Source of the DNA: Hyphodiscus hymeniophilus
Lineage: Eukaryota; Ascomycota; Leotiomycetes; Helotiales; Hyphodiscaceae
DNA: 64,000 bases
Direction: 5' to 3'
Assembly: GCA_016508695.1 (NCBI GenBank)
Contig: VNKQ01000005.1
Location: forward strand, 930,001-994,000
Both the position numbers and the translations under genes were made by a program. Below are positions 11,252 through 22,900 of the stretch, one piece after another. Position 1 is the stretch's first letter. Each line of letters starts with the position of its first letter. The notes beneath the pieces were generated by a model, which was given only the letters and a program-made list of their open reading frames with translations, did not search any database and was not told the origin of the DNA.

Positions 11252-12446
11252 TTAGTCGAACAAGCCGCCGAATCCTTCATCTCCAGATTCCTCGGCCTCT
11301 TCCTCTTCCTCCTTCTTCTCCTCTACCGCGCCTGCAGCCGGAGCAGCCTCAGTGCTAGCAGCAGGACCAGAAGAAGCATATGCGTCGGGGTTGGCGATGC
11401 GGTCCTTCAACTCATCTATCTCGGGCCAGCTGTACTCAGTCTCCACGGCAACAGCCAGAACCTTCTTGTAGGAGTTGACCACGGAGTGGATGACGGAAGG
11501 CAGGGTGGGGAAGTTGGCAGCGAGCGAGATGCAGGCGATGGTTGTGATAGCGCTGGAGAAAGCCTTGAGAAGCTGGGCTTCCTCGATGTCAAGAACAGAG
11601 GGAGGGAATGTATTGCCTTGGTCGTAGACTTGACTGATACCCATTCCGTAAGTGAAAGGGGAGATGTTCAGCATATTGAGGAGGGTGGCCTCAGAGGCTC
11701 CGACCTTAGTTCCTGCCTCGACAAGCTTCAAGTCGGTAGTGATTTCAATGGTACCACGGGCGATCTTGGTAGGGACTCCGAGCGCTTGGAAGAAAGACGT
11801 CTTTCCGGGCTCCATACCTGTGTTTCCGGCGGGTACATAGACGTCGGCAGGGGCAACGGCTCCGGCGCGTGCAGGCGCAGCAACCTTGTTGGCGAGAATC
11901 TTGTCACGGACGGTCTTGAGGTCACCGTTGGTGAAGACGAATCCGACGTTGCCTTTGACAAAAGGAAGGAGACGCTCATATTCGGGGGTATCGGTGACGA
12001 AGCCCTTGATGGCACGACGAACCTGGAGATAGGATGTTAATTTCAATATTCACTTTTGTGCTTCTTGTGCCCGCATACCATGGTATTCTTTCCCATTAAA
12101 ACGACACCCTCACCTCTCAAGGCATGTCTGATTTCGTGCATCTGTTGGGACTGGGAGATCGAGAAGTAAGCAATTGCTTCGGCCGAATGGAGTCAGAAAG
12201 GTGTACTTACGCTGACATTGTCAACACCAACGATGAAAATCGAGCTGTATTCCTCCAACAAGCCCTTGAGCTTGTCGAAGTAGCCGGCCTTGTTCGCAGA
12301 TCTGCCTGGGTTTCGACTTCGAGTTAGAATACTTCTGGGAGTTTCGAAGAGTGCTGGAAGAATTCGAGGCTATTTGGAGCGCAACCCACAAGGCAGCCTC
12401 ACAAAGCCTCGACATACGGGAAAACGCCGCCAGACTCACCTCCCAT
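11252..12446 (-). CDS. RPP0: 60S acidic ribosomal protein P0
   Basis: Exons on the minus strand: 12440-12446 (7 nt, ATGGGAG), 12211-12305, 12079-12150 and 11252-12022. They give 314 aa, the normal P0 length. The assembled N terminus reads MGGRSANKAGYFDKL, then VDNVSSQQMHEIRHALRG and MGKNTMVRRAIKGF, the L10-type rRNA-binding core. The Ala/Pro/Glu-rich tail ends DEGFGGLFD, the stalk peptide that recruits translational GTPases. P0 anchors the P1/P2 dimers on the large ribosomal subunit. A seven-base first exon is easily missed by gene finders but is supported by a GTGAGT donor and by the MGG N terminus it restores. It is transcribed divergently from trm82, with 272 bp between the two start codons. 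Confidence 0.96.
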
Positions 12447-12718
12447 ATCTTCTTAATTGAAGGCAGGATATTTAAAGGACAGATGTTGAGTTGATTGAAG
12501 ATTTCACGAGTCTGAGAATAGGTGAAATTATTGATGAGGTTCAATTAATTCCGACGAGAACCTGTGTGGGCTAGCTAGGTAGATTGTCCAAGCGTCGGAT
12601 TAAGCGAGCTGACCCCTGCCATGCATATAAATTTTGAAGAAGAGTTGATGGAAACATGAAAACCCTCGAAAATAAAACAACACTCGAGCCTTAAATCGGC
12701 GATACTACGGCTATCAAA
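12447..12718. promoter_or_regulatory. Bidirectional promoter between RPP0 and trm82
   Basis: The 272 bp between the divergent start codons must contain both core promoters. A TATAAA-like stretch (GCATATAAATTT) lies near 12623-12634, about 90 nt before the trm82 start. A GCTAGCTAGG palindromic stretch lies near 12570. No motif can be assigned to a factor with confidence. Confidence 0.5.
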
Positions 12719-14381
12719 ATGAGCGTGCCCTACCAATGTATCACCAGATGTGGAGAGAGTTTGATAGCTGCGAGAGGTTCATCCATTGACACATTCGACC
12801 CTGAATCCGGCTCTCTGATATCTACCTGGGAAGTACCTTCTCCACATGGCCCAAGGCTTGTCAGATCCAACTCTGAGCATGTTTCAATTGGTTCACGGGC
12901 TCAGAAATCAGAAAGTCCTGAAGTCTTTGTTGACAGACTTTCTTCCCCAGCGAAGAGACGAAAGTTAGTTACAGAAGATGCTGCCAAGAAGCCTACCTGG
13001 AGCAAGAGAACGAGTAGGCAAGAGGAGGGCCTGAAGAAGAGTAACGAGCGATCTGATGCAATCGCCAGCGGGCTACAGACTCCCGCCGTGATTTTGCTGG
13101 AAGCGACAAGAAATGGGAGTCACGTGGTTGCTGTCACTGGGGAAGATAAGACCATCCGAGTTTTTCAATATGATATGGATGGTGGAATAGATCGTTTGAA
13201 ACAGCTCAGCCAGCGGTCCATTTCACCACGCGTTTCATCTGTTATTTGTATTGCTAACTCGGTACAGCATCATGCCAAAACGACCCTGCGCGATTGCTGT
13301 AACCGCGGATAACTCAACCATAATCAGCGCAGACAAATTCGGAGACGTTTATTCCCTCCCTCTCCTCATTTCAGAAACAGAAGATGGATCTATCCAGCCA
13401 GCGATACCAACTCCAGCCCCCGAGACCTCAACAAAACCTTTCGCACCGGCGGCCAATGCCTTAACAGTACATTCCCAACGAAACCGGAAAGCGCTTGAGA
13501 ATCAAAAGAGGCAAACTAATCGTCCAGCCGAAAAGACAGAGCGGACTTTTGAACATAATCTCCTACTCGGCCATGTCTCCATGTTGACGGATCTCGCCCT
13601 CGTTAATCTGCGAGGAAGGGACTACATCTTGACCGCTGATCGAGATGAGCATATTCGTGTCTCGCGTGGTATCCCGCAAGCACATATTATCGAGGGATTT
13701 TGCTTGGGCCATACCGAGTTCGTTTCTAGATTGTGTGTCCCGGAAAACAGGCCGGGGGTCTTAATTTCTGGTGGTGGAGAGGAGGAGCTCTTCGTTTGGG
13801 ACTGGGTCAAGGGTGCCGAACTCTCGAGGGCTGGTCTGGGGGAGCTTGTTGCGGATGTTAGGCATAAACTCGGCGGTGACGCAGTGAAGTATGCAACGAC
13901 TGAGACTGTAAAGTTCGCTATATCTGGTATCACGCATGTCAGTCCGCTTGAAAATGACGGTTTTGAAGATCTGATTGTTGTCGCGTGCGAGGGGTGAGTT
14001 CGGTCTTGTTCCTCCATCAGTGTCCGACTAATATGAAGCAGTATTCCAGCAATATTTGTCTTTCATCTCACACCCGAAAATCAACTACAGCACACACAAA
14101 CGCTCATGGTACCAGGGAATGTGCTCGATATTTCCAAAGGCGCCGTTGCCGGTTTTGTTATGCTTTCGATCGATTTCGCTCATACACCAGGCTCAATGAC
14201 GGAGCGAAGAGAGCCTGCTTCTGAAACCATTGGATCCTTGCAAAGCTTCCTCGTTCAAGGCGGACAATTGCTTTCGTCAAATATCAATTTCCAGTGTGCA
14301 ACGGATGTTGTGGAGGGTGCAATTATATCGACGAACATGCTTTATGGTCTTCAAAATCTGAGGAAGAGGGATGGTGATTAA
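12719..14381 (+). CDS. trm82: tRNA (guanine-N7-)-methyltransferase non-catalytic subunit Trm82 (WDR4)
   Basis: Exons 12719-13215, 13268-13993 and 14042-14381 give 520 aa. It is a WD40 beta-propeller protein with repeats visible around EDKTIRVFQYD, SADKFGDVYSLPL, LLGHVSMLTDLAL with TADRDEHIRVSR, and LGHTEFVSRLC with SGGGEEELFVWDW. The segment RIMPKRPCAI and the blade motif ILTADRDEHIRVSRGIPQAHIIEGFCLGH are typical of Trm82. With the catalytic partner Trm8 it forms the enzyme that makes m7G46 in tRNA; the WD40 subunit stabilises Trm8. The first intron uses an unusual donor (GTCCAT) but has a GCTAAC branch point and restores the frame; the second is a standard GTGAGT-CAG intron. It converges on the HELQ-type gene, 181 bp away. 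Confidence 0.93.
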
Positions 14382-14562
14382 TCGTTGACGCAAGTGGGCT
14401 CTGATGGGGTTGCAAGCCAGGGATGATTCAAGTCACATTGCACAAAGATGACAGTGCTCAGAGCCGATCAGTCTCCGAATTCTTTGGCGCCATTTGGATG
14501 GTACTTGGCCTTCGTGTGTAATAGCCTCATGGGATCAACTATCTAGTCATAATGATATTCCC

Positions 14563-17500
14563 TTACTCTTCCTCGTCGAGCTTAAACTGCATCTGTCTTT
14601 CTGTCACACCGTTAGTATTGTCTTCGCGGGTTTGGAGGAATTCACTTGCCCCAAATCTTGTTAGCTGAATCAGATATGATCTCAGCTTTTCTGAACAGCT
14701 TCTCTTGAAAATTCTTGTCTTCATCGGAGTCCAGTTTGACTTTTCTCGGTCTAAGAAACAAATGAGCGCCTTTCAAAATATAAGCTACATTCCTGATGCA
14801 CGATCGGACTCATTGGAAGAGGCTCACTGTGCTTGTAGCAGTACCGGTACTAAGTCTTTGACGTCGGCGGCTGCGACCGCAGCCACTGTTTTAAGTCCAT
14901 TCTCCCAAAAGACCCGTGCAGTTCGACTCTTGATGAATCTGATCTCTGCCAGGGCGAGAAGATCGGCTTTAGCACCTACTCCGATGGCTCCCAGTTAGCA
15001 CTATTCTCATTACCAGCAAACCACCTTCGTCTTTATGAGCTGGGGGATAGTACTACTCACCAGCCTTCAATCTATCCGAATAGTGATCTAGAACAGCAGC
15101 GAGGGCTCCCCAATCCATACGCTCGCAGAACTTGACCATTCCTGCTGCAAATCCATGACATGTCTGAGCTAAATTTTGCACAACTCCCCGAGGCAAGTCG
15201 TACTTTCGAGCTACTTCGTGCATAGGCATTTCGTTGCAAAGATCACGCAGCTGCAATGCAGAATAGAAACGTCTGTAGATGCGTGCCTTATCCATCGCCG
15301 CTGGAGTGTTCTCTTTCATAGAGCCACCCTTTGCCCTGTCTTGTTTTAGATGGGTTTGGGTCAAGACTGGAGGGAATATACATTCTGTTGAGTTCGGTCA
15401 TCTTCAACCCGACGAACCCGAACGCTCGCTGGTTGCTCTCGTCCAGCTTCTCGACTTCTTTGAGGAATTTTTGCCAGTCGATATCGCCATGAGCTGCTTG
15501 GATGGGCGTAAATGAGTAGAGGACATGCATTTCCCCGTCCATGACGAAGGCCTGTAAAGCTTTCCGAAGTTCTCGATGGACGAACAACCCATCTTCTGGA
15601 GAGAGAGAGGATGCCACGATGGCTTGGCCAAGCAAAGTGGCGTGGAAATCCTCGTCGCTATCTTTCTTTATGAGCTCGCTTCGCTCGAGATCTTCAAGTG
15701 TCAGTTCTACCATTTTAACTAAATCGGGGTATTCGATTGTATGATATAAAAGGGTTCTCTTGATGTAATCGTCCAAGGATTCGATGCTTGTCGCAAGTCT
15801 TGTCGCGATGACCTCAAGCAAAGCTCTGCAGAAGTCAGCTGGAAACATTTTGAGCGTAGCTTTTTGGTGGGTGGTACCTCTTGATACCTCGCTTCTCTGG
15901 TATGAGACAGCTTTCAACGCTTGGAATCTCCGACTCCAGAAGCTCGGCGACTGCTTCAAGGTCACTTTTCTGGCAGCACAGGTATGTTTCACCAATCTCG
16001 TCTTTTCCTTTTCTACCAGCCCTTCCCCTCATCTGACGACTGTTCCATATATTCAGTACATGCACAGACCGCCTGTTGGAGCTACTCACAGCATGGATGG
16101 GCCAACCAAATCTGCCCCCATTCGAGCCCCATGCAATATCACTCGTCTGGCTGGGAGATTGATACCAGCCGCAAGACTACAAGTCGCCACGATGACCTTG
16201 ATAGCCCCCTCGTCGTATGATATCGCAATCAGGTCTCGTTCTTCTGTGGTGAGACCGGCATCTTCGGTGATTAGTAAGAGCGGTCCGTAGTCAAATTCGA
16301 GCTACTCACGGTGAAAAGCGACTCCAGCCAATATGGTCTTTTCAAGGACATGATCCAATCCTGTACTCGTGCTTCGAAGGTCGTTCAGAAGGTCCTTCCG
16401 ACGATCCAGAGTCTTCAAGTCCACCTCGTCGATTCGTGGCATCACTTGGCTTATCAGTACGGCATCGCGTTCACAACCGGCACGGCTACTACAGAATACA
16501 AGTGCTCCATATCCAGCCCTGGCAGTCTCATTTGCCAGCGAGACAACAGCATTTACCAGGGGGTTCTTGAATTCCTTACAAGGTGATGGTTGAATATTTC
16601 GGCAAGGCTCCGGTTTCGTCTTTGTTACATCGTAGAGTTGTGTTGCGGTCTTGTAGAAGCTCTTCGCTGTCGAAGCTGGGTAGGCAGCGTTATCGAAGAC
16701 AAGGTGTTCTTCGACTGGCACGGGGCGGTATTTGGAAATGTAGAACTTTGCATTGTCCAACCATCTCGCAAGTACATCCGCATTCTAGATCCTTTAGCAC
16801 TCGGAATTAGAAGTCCCTGGACCATTACTCACATTTAGGGTTGCGCTCATGCCAACTATCTGAACGCTCTGCTCCAGACTGAGAAGTTTTGTGCCCATTA
16901 GCTCAAGAATGTAGCCACGACTATCATCATCTATCACATGAAGCTCGTCGATAACGACGATTCCAATCTTACTAACAGAGCAGTCGTCGATAGCGGCATT
17001 CACAAGAGAATTTGCCTACTCCAATTAGCGACTCCTCTCTTGTATGATATTTGCGAAATACTTTTTCAATCGTGCACACAGCAATATCCATGTCTGCCCA
17101 TGTTGCTTTGGATTTGCTGCCTCCAAATAGCCCTGCAACTCTAACGTTGTCCTCATCTCCTCGTTTGCGCCATAAAGACGTTCGGTGATTGTTTTGGCTT
17201 GGCGGCACATTTCTCGTGATGCCTTCCACAACCTTCCTCAACCAACGCAGCTTCTCCTGGACGAGTGCAACATAAGGTAACACTAATAGAGCTTTCGCTT
17301 CTGGGTTATCTATCACCTTCTTGAGCATCAGAATATCTGCAACCAGTGATTTCCCACCTCCAGTGGGTGCGGTATAAACAAGATTGCGTTCTCCATCGAG
17401 CGCACCACTCCGTAGAAGACACTCCGATTGCCATGGGTAGATGGACTTGATCCCAAGCTTTGAAAAGTTACTGACAAGTCCTTGTGATAAGCCATAAGCG

Positions 17501-17829
17501 GGATGTGACAAGTCGAGCTTGGGATTCAGCGTCGACCCAGGAGTTAAAGCGAGGGCTCTTCGTTGGGAATATTCCGATACGGCGCGGTCCCCCGAGTCGT
17601 AAATGTTGCCTGCTTTCAAAGCTGGGTAGCCATTCTCCAACAAGGAGGGCTGCTTGTAATCATTCCTGTTCGTGATATCGGCAAATACTTCACGGGCAGT
17701 ATCGTTTTGTTTTCCTTGGAACTCATCAAAAGTTCTCTTGTGTTCAGCGCGTGATAGGTTGGCTTGTGTAATCTTCGCCGTCTCGAAGGTTGTGGTATGG
17801 AAGATACCTGACTTCTTGTTGAAGTCCAT
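14563..17829 (-). CDS. HELQ-type DNA repair helicase (Hel308/Mus308 helicase family)
   Basis: Ten exons on the minus strand: 17062-17829, 16833-17015, 16310-16784, 16090-16261, 15878-16039, 15382-15825, 15061-15335, about 14828-14975, 14650-14750 and 14563-14600, giving about 921 aa. The start is the ATG at 17829; an upstream GTG in frame is not a start. It is an SF2 Ski2-like helicase: Walker A in TAPTGGGKS (about residue 150), motif II DELH, motif III MSATL, motif IV-V region ATCSLAAGINLPARRV and motif VI QMRGRAGRKG. A winged-helix/ratchet domain follows, and a C-terminal HhH-like region (KADLLALAEI, SRTARVFWENGLKTV). HELQ/Hel308 helicases act 3'-5' at stalled forks and in crosslink repair. 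No polymerase domain follows, so it is HELQ rather than Pol theta. The penultimate intron is GC-AG, and one acceptor is ambiguous. Confidence 0.92.
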
Positions 17830-19936
17830 GCTCAAACAGCAGGTCACGGAAGATCACCATCAATGAAGAATGGTGCCATAGGAAGCCTATAATATGACAA
17901 CACGATTGAGCTCGAGAAGGCCAGAGGCCGGGCACTCAGTCACAGCTTCATACAAAGTAAGAAGACTGGCAAGTGAAGAGGCGTGAATGCGAAGTGGAAT
18001 TGGTCGGGGGATGTCCCATTGTTTACCAACACAATACCTACGCTCGCTTAACATGAGCTAGCAGGGTATTTCCCAGGCTAGCCGATCAGACATGTTATCA
18101 ACGGCGTTTTGGAATTTCTCACCCGACCTCACGTCTCAAACGGCGGGCAGGAATCGAAAACCAAACGAATTGCAAATCCAATATATTGGAACCCAACTAG
18201 TGGCTCCGTTGAATCTCGTAGTTGTTCTTTCTCCCGGCCGACAGAGGAAAGGGTCCCAGAGATTCACTCTTGTCTTACCACTTCTGCACCCATTCATGGT
18301 CAAAGACGAGGGAAATAGAATTAAGAGTAGAGAGCATTGGCGGGTGGCGATGACCCTGACTACGGTGGCGGATGACAGCTCATCGTTGGGGACACTGAAC
18401 GGCCACAAGCGAAGCATCTTGTAAGTTGTAATACTCGATTTCAGCCGCTCACCCCCCCTCCACCCCCCCCTCAAAGCACCACCCATTTTAGGGCCTGTTC
18501 CGGTGTTCGTGCTCCGAGGGGGAAGATGGTGGTACTACTGATACCAAACAACCCAATACCGTAATGGTCGGGACAGTACCTTCGTAGACCACTCGGCGGC
18601 TCTGTGCTTCCTCCAACCTCATGCTTGCACTCAATTATGTGCTTGCCCTGACGAAGGCGACGACCTAATCGTTGGATGTTGATACAGGACCAACGTATTT
18701 TTGCTAAATCTGAAGTTGGGAAACTAGCGACCTCACCTCCGGCGGCCAACGTCCCTCTACCAGCACCCCAGGCCCCTTTGTACCGACATTTATTCGATAG
18801 AAAAACTCTCCCGCCTCTCGTTATCTGCTCCCACAAATGAACCATGCCATTCTCAGAATCGAGAAGTTTTTGCCAAGAACCCATGCGCTATTTGAAAAAC
18901 GCTCCCCATCAGACGCTCCGCTTATACAAACAAGCGATCTGGATTAAGTGACAATCCACCCGTATGACCACTAGGTCGTTTGGAGAATTGAGACACTGCT
19001 CACGACTATTCTGCACTTCCAGTTCATCCAAGGCTTTTGGGTGATTGGACAACATCCTGTTGAGTAATAACAAGAGGCGGGATCAACTTCCCGTAAGGTC
19101 TCCTCTCAGTGCCCAGATGTAATTCCTGTTGACCTTATTTCTCCAGAGAATGATGCGTTATTCTTGACAACTTTTTTTTGCGGATCTCACTCGAGATCTC
19201 AAAGCACGCGTGACAGTATCATATTGCTGTAACCTTTATAGATAGTTAACATCTAGACTTGGAGTTATCGGGAAGGCTAGTACGCCTTATTCTCACATAT
19301 TAGGTCTCAATGTGAAGGATCTGAACATATCAATGATTGTGTATTCCATTTAGAAAGGGCGTACACGCTCATACATGGAATTAGTGATGGCGTGAAGTAA
19401 ATCGGATGTGGACGCGAGATCCGTGTCAGGCATAGGTCGCCGCCAATGTTAGCGCACTCGATGTCTCCATCTCATCGACTTGCGAACTCTACCGAACATA
19501 TGCCTACTGAACATCTCTCCTCTTCCCTCCCATCTCCCACATTTCCAAACTTTCGCCCACTCTACGAGACCCGGCTCGATTTACAGCCATTGTCCAATAT
19601 TTCGATCTTTCACCATTTCGACAGCCATATCGAAAAAAGGATCTACCTAACAGCCTCGTCTCGATATATCTCGACGAGTCGTGCGTGTCTTGCTAAGAAA
19701 CGAATGCCACAGAGGCACGAATAGACACAACACAACCGCGAACACAGTTCCGCGCCACTATACGCAATAAAACCCAGCTCGCACAAGTTCCCACTCTGAT
19801 GGGTCGAAGCCTTGTAGCGATCGTTTGTTAGCCTCGCTTTCCAGCGCTTCTCGCACATCTTGCTTGCGGGAAGCGCACCTCAGTGGCCATAGCAGGACGA
19901 AGTGTGTGGCAGGATATTACCGGCTATACCATCACT
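17830..19936. other. Long intergenic region between divergent HELQ-type and snt2 genes
   Basis: About 2.1 kb. It contains C-rich tracts near 18450-18475 and scattered short frames. The longest (minus 18471-18884, 137 codons) has no recognisable family. The last part should be the snt2 promoter and 5' UTR. Confidence 0.5.
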
Positions 19937-22900
19937 ATGACGAAAGACAACTCTCGCCGCTCAAGTGCGGCGGGCTCGACGCATTCCCCGTCGCCGCGGG
20001 AGAATGGATTGGAGGTTCCTGCGCAAGAGACACAGCAATCCAGCGAAGCGAATCCCAATATGTCCCGGTCAGCTTCATCGAACAGAAATCAGAGCAATTT
20101 AATTCAACCGGATACGCCAGTCGCACCGGCAGCTGAATCGCAACCTATGACGGCCTCCAACTCGAACTCATCAAACCCGCCAGCAGTTGATGGCGTAGAA
20201 AGTGGCTTGGGTCTCGCTGCTCCATACGGTACACGATCACGCAACAGAACAGGGACGAGTCGACCTAACTACGCAGAAGATAAAGAACTCGACGCCGAGT
20301 TTGAGGTCGCAGCACCCTCGAAAGAGGGTAGCAAGGGAACCCGAGGAGCTGATCCTGTTTCAGCAACAAATGGAGATGGTGGACGATCTGGGAATAATAC
20401 TCGCAAATCTCAGATTTCTGATTCGGATCACACCGCAGGACTTCACAAGGAGCCAATTCCTGGAACCTCTACATTTTCGGCCATCCCAGCTACAACTGCC
20501 CCCACAGGCCAGCCGTCCAAGAAAAGAAAAGCAAATGGGGCACCAGCGACAAACAATCTCCAACCGCAAATTCCAGTGAGCATTAATGGCACAGTACCAA
20601 CGGTGACACGCAGAGCCAGCGTCGCAGCTCAAGGCTTTCGAGACACGAATATGCTAAGCTTTGATGACTGTAGAAACCGGTTGGACAAGGACAAAAGACT
20701 AATTGCAGATGACGGGACAGTCCTCGAGGTCAACGGTCAGTGCAAGAGCCTGCTTCTAACAGGACGATGTAGCTAAATTTCTTCTCAGATCATGTATATC
20801 TCGTCTGTGAGCCCCCAGGGGAGCCTTACTATCTGGGTCGCATCATGGAATTCTTACACGCAGGTGACGGTAACGATCGCACACAGCCTATTGACGCATT
20901 GCGATTAAATTGGTATTACCGACCAAAAGACATCGGCCGCAAAGTAAATGATACACGTCAAGTTTTCGCATCAATGCACTCGGATATCAGCCCACTTACT
21001 GCTTTAAGAGGAAAATGCCAAATTAAACACAAAAGCGAGGTGGACAAGTTGGATGAGCTCAGAAGAACGCCCAACTCCTTCTGGTACGAAAAGTTGTATG
21101 ATCGATACATACACCGCTTCTACGATGTCATTCCGACCAGTAACGTCATCAATGTTCCAGTGGAGGTCAAGAAAGTGTTGGATGAACGCTGGCGCTATAT
21201 TGTCGTGGAACCAGGGCGTGGTAAAGAGTTAACCAGCGCCGTAAAGTCCTGCAAACGATGTAACAAATATTGTGCAAGGTTAGTTGGTCATCCGGGATAT
21301 CTGAGGACTCTTGCTAACGTCTAAAGTAACGACTCGGTCGATTGTGCTGTATGCCAAAATACTTACCACATGAGTTGCGTCAACCCGCCTTTACTCAAGA
21401 AGCCCTCTCGTGGGTTTGCATGGGCCTGCGGCCCATGCAGCAAAGCTCAGGAGAAGAAACTCGAAGCGAGAAACACACCGAACATCAATGAAATGGTCAT
21501 CGATGGCGAGGATGAGGAAATTGTCGATGAAGAAGACGATTTCGGCGGCACCCTTGGGGAATCACTCGACACAAGTCGAACTAGTCCTGCCAGGTCAAGC
21601 GAAGAGGAACCTTCGATACACCCCGGGACTGCTGAACAGATTCACCAAGCCAGTCTCTGGTTGTTTCGATACCTGGGCATACATTGTAGGGTTGAGGATG
21701 CGTTGGATTACGACGACCGTATATATCCGAGAGCGAGCTCTCGTCTTGGACCGCGTCACCAAGCAAATGTGACTTCATGGCCTGGAAGACCTGTGGAGTA
21801 TGTGAAGCCTGCTGACATCAAAAGAAAATACGTGAAAGGTGGCGGCCACAAGAAAGATACGAAACTTTCTAAGGAGACTCTGGCTGCTTTAGAAGCCGAC
21901 AAGGTTGCGCGTGAGAAGCGTCCCAAATGGGTTATGGACGAGCCACCTGGTTATACGAATCGGGGCGAAGACTACGAGATCGGGGATCCTAGGTGCACCT
22001 CGGAGCTTCTATTCAAACTTCCCGAGGCTGGGGAAGTGTCTGAGCGTAGAAACGATGACAAAGGATTAGCTCACATCAGCATGGAAGAACGGGAGCAAAT
22101 AGTCACTGATTACATGGAACGTGCGAAGAAATTGGCAAAAGTTTTGGGCTTGCCTCTTTTGTCTACTAATCTTCTTGATGTTGCGCTCGATATGCTTCGC
22201 ATCAGCGAGTATAATCCAGAGAGGGCTCTAGAATTGTTGTCTGTCGCCGACAAGAAGCTTTTTAAAGAGCCGGCATTAAGTGCTGCAGAGCTGAAGAAGT
22301 TTGAAGATGGGGTATCAAAATACGGATCCGAATGGCATAGCCTCAAAAAGCATGTCAAGTCCATGAAATATGCAGACATTGTTCGCTACTACTACACCTG
22401 GAAGAAGACTGAACGCGGCAAGCAAGTTTGGGGAAACTACTTTCGAAGGAAAGGCAAGAAGGAAGCGAAGAAGGCAGAATCAAGCGGGGGGAAACTTCAG
22501 GATGATGTTGCAGACGAACATGACGACTCAGCTTTCGATAATGATAAAGCCATCGAGAAGAAGAGAGGTTTTCAATGCAAATTTTGCTCCACGAGAAGCT
22601 CGCCGCAATGGAGACGAGCCCCAAATACAGCTGCTGGTACGATGATTCCGGATAATATCAACAGTAAAGCAACGGGCAAAGACAAAGGCACACAGCTAAT
22701 GGTTGCACTATGCTGGAGGTGTGCCTATTTGTGGCGTCGCTATGCAATTCAATATGAAGAGATCGAGGAACTAGCGAAGAAGATTGCACAAGGTGGCGGG
22801 CGTGCCTGGAAGCGAAGAATTGACGAGGAGCTCCTCAAGGAACTTGTAGCTACCAATGAAACCTTCGGCAATCCTACCAATGTACCGGTTGTAGGCTCGA

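Noticed and set aside
11237..12040. Long plus-strand open frame of 267 codons
   Set aside because: It lies exactly antisense to the P0 coding sequence, which is certain; the open frame is a by-product of codon bias.
18471..18884. Minus-strand frame of 137 codons starting with a true ATG
   Set aside because: No recognisable domain and it sits in a probable promoter/leader region; kept only as part of the intergenic description.
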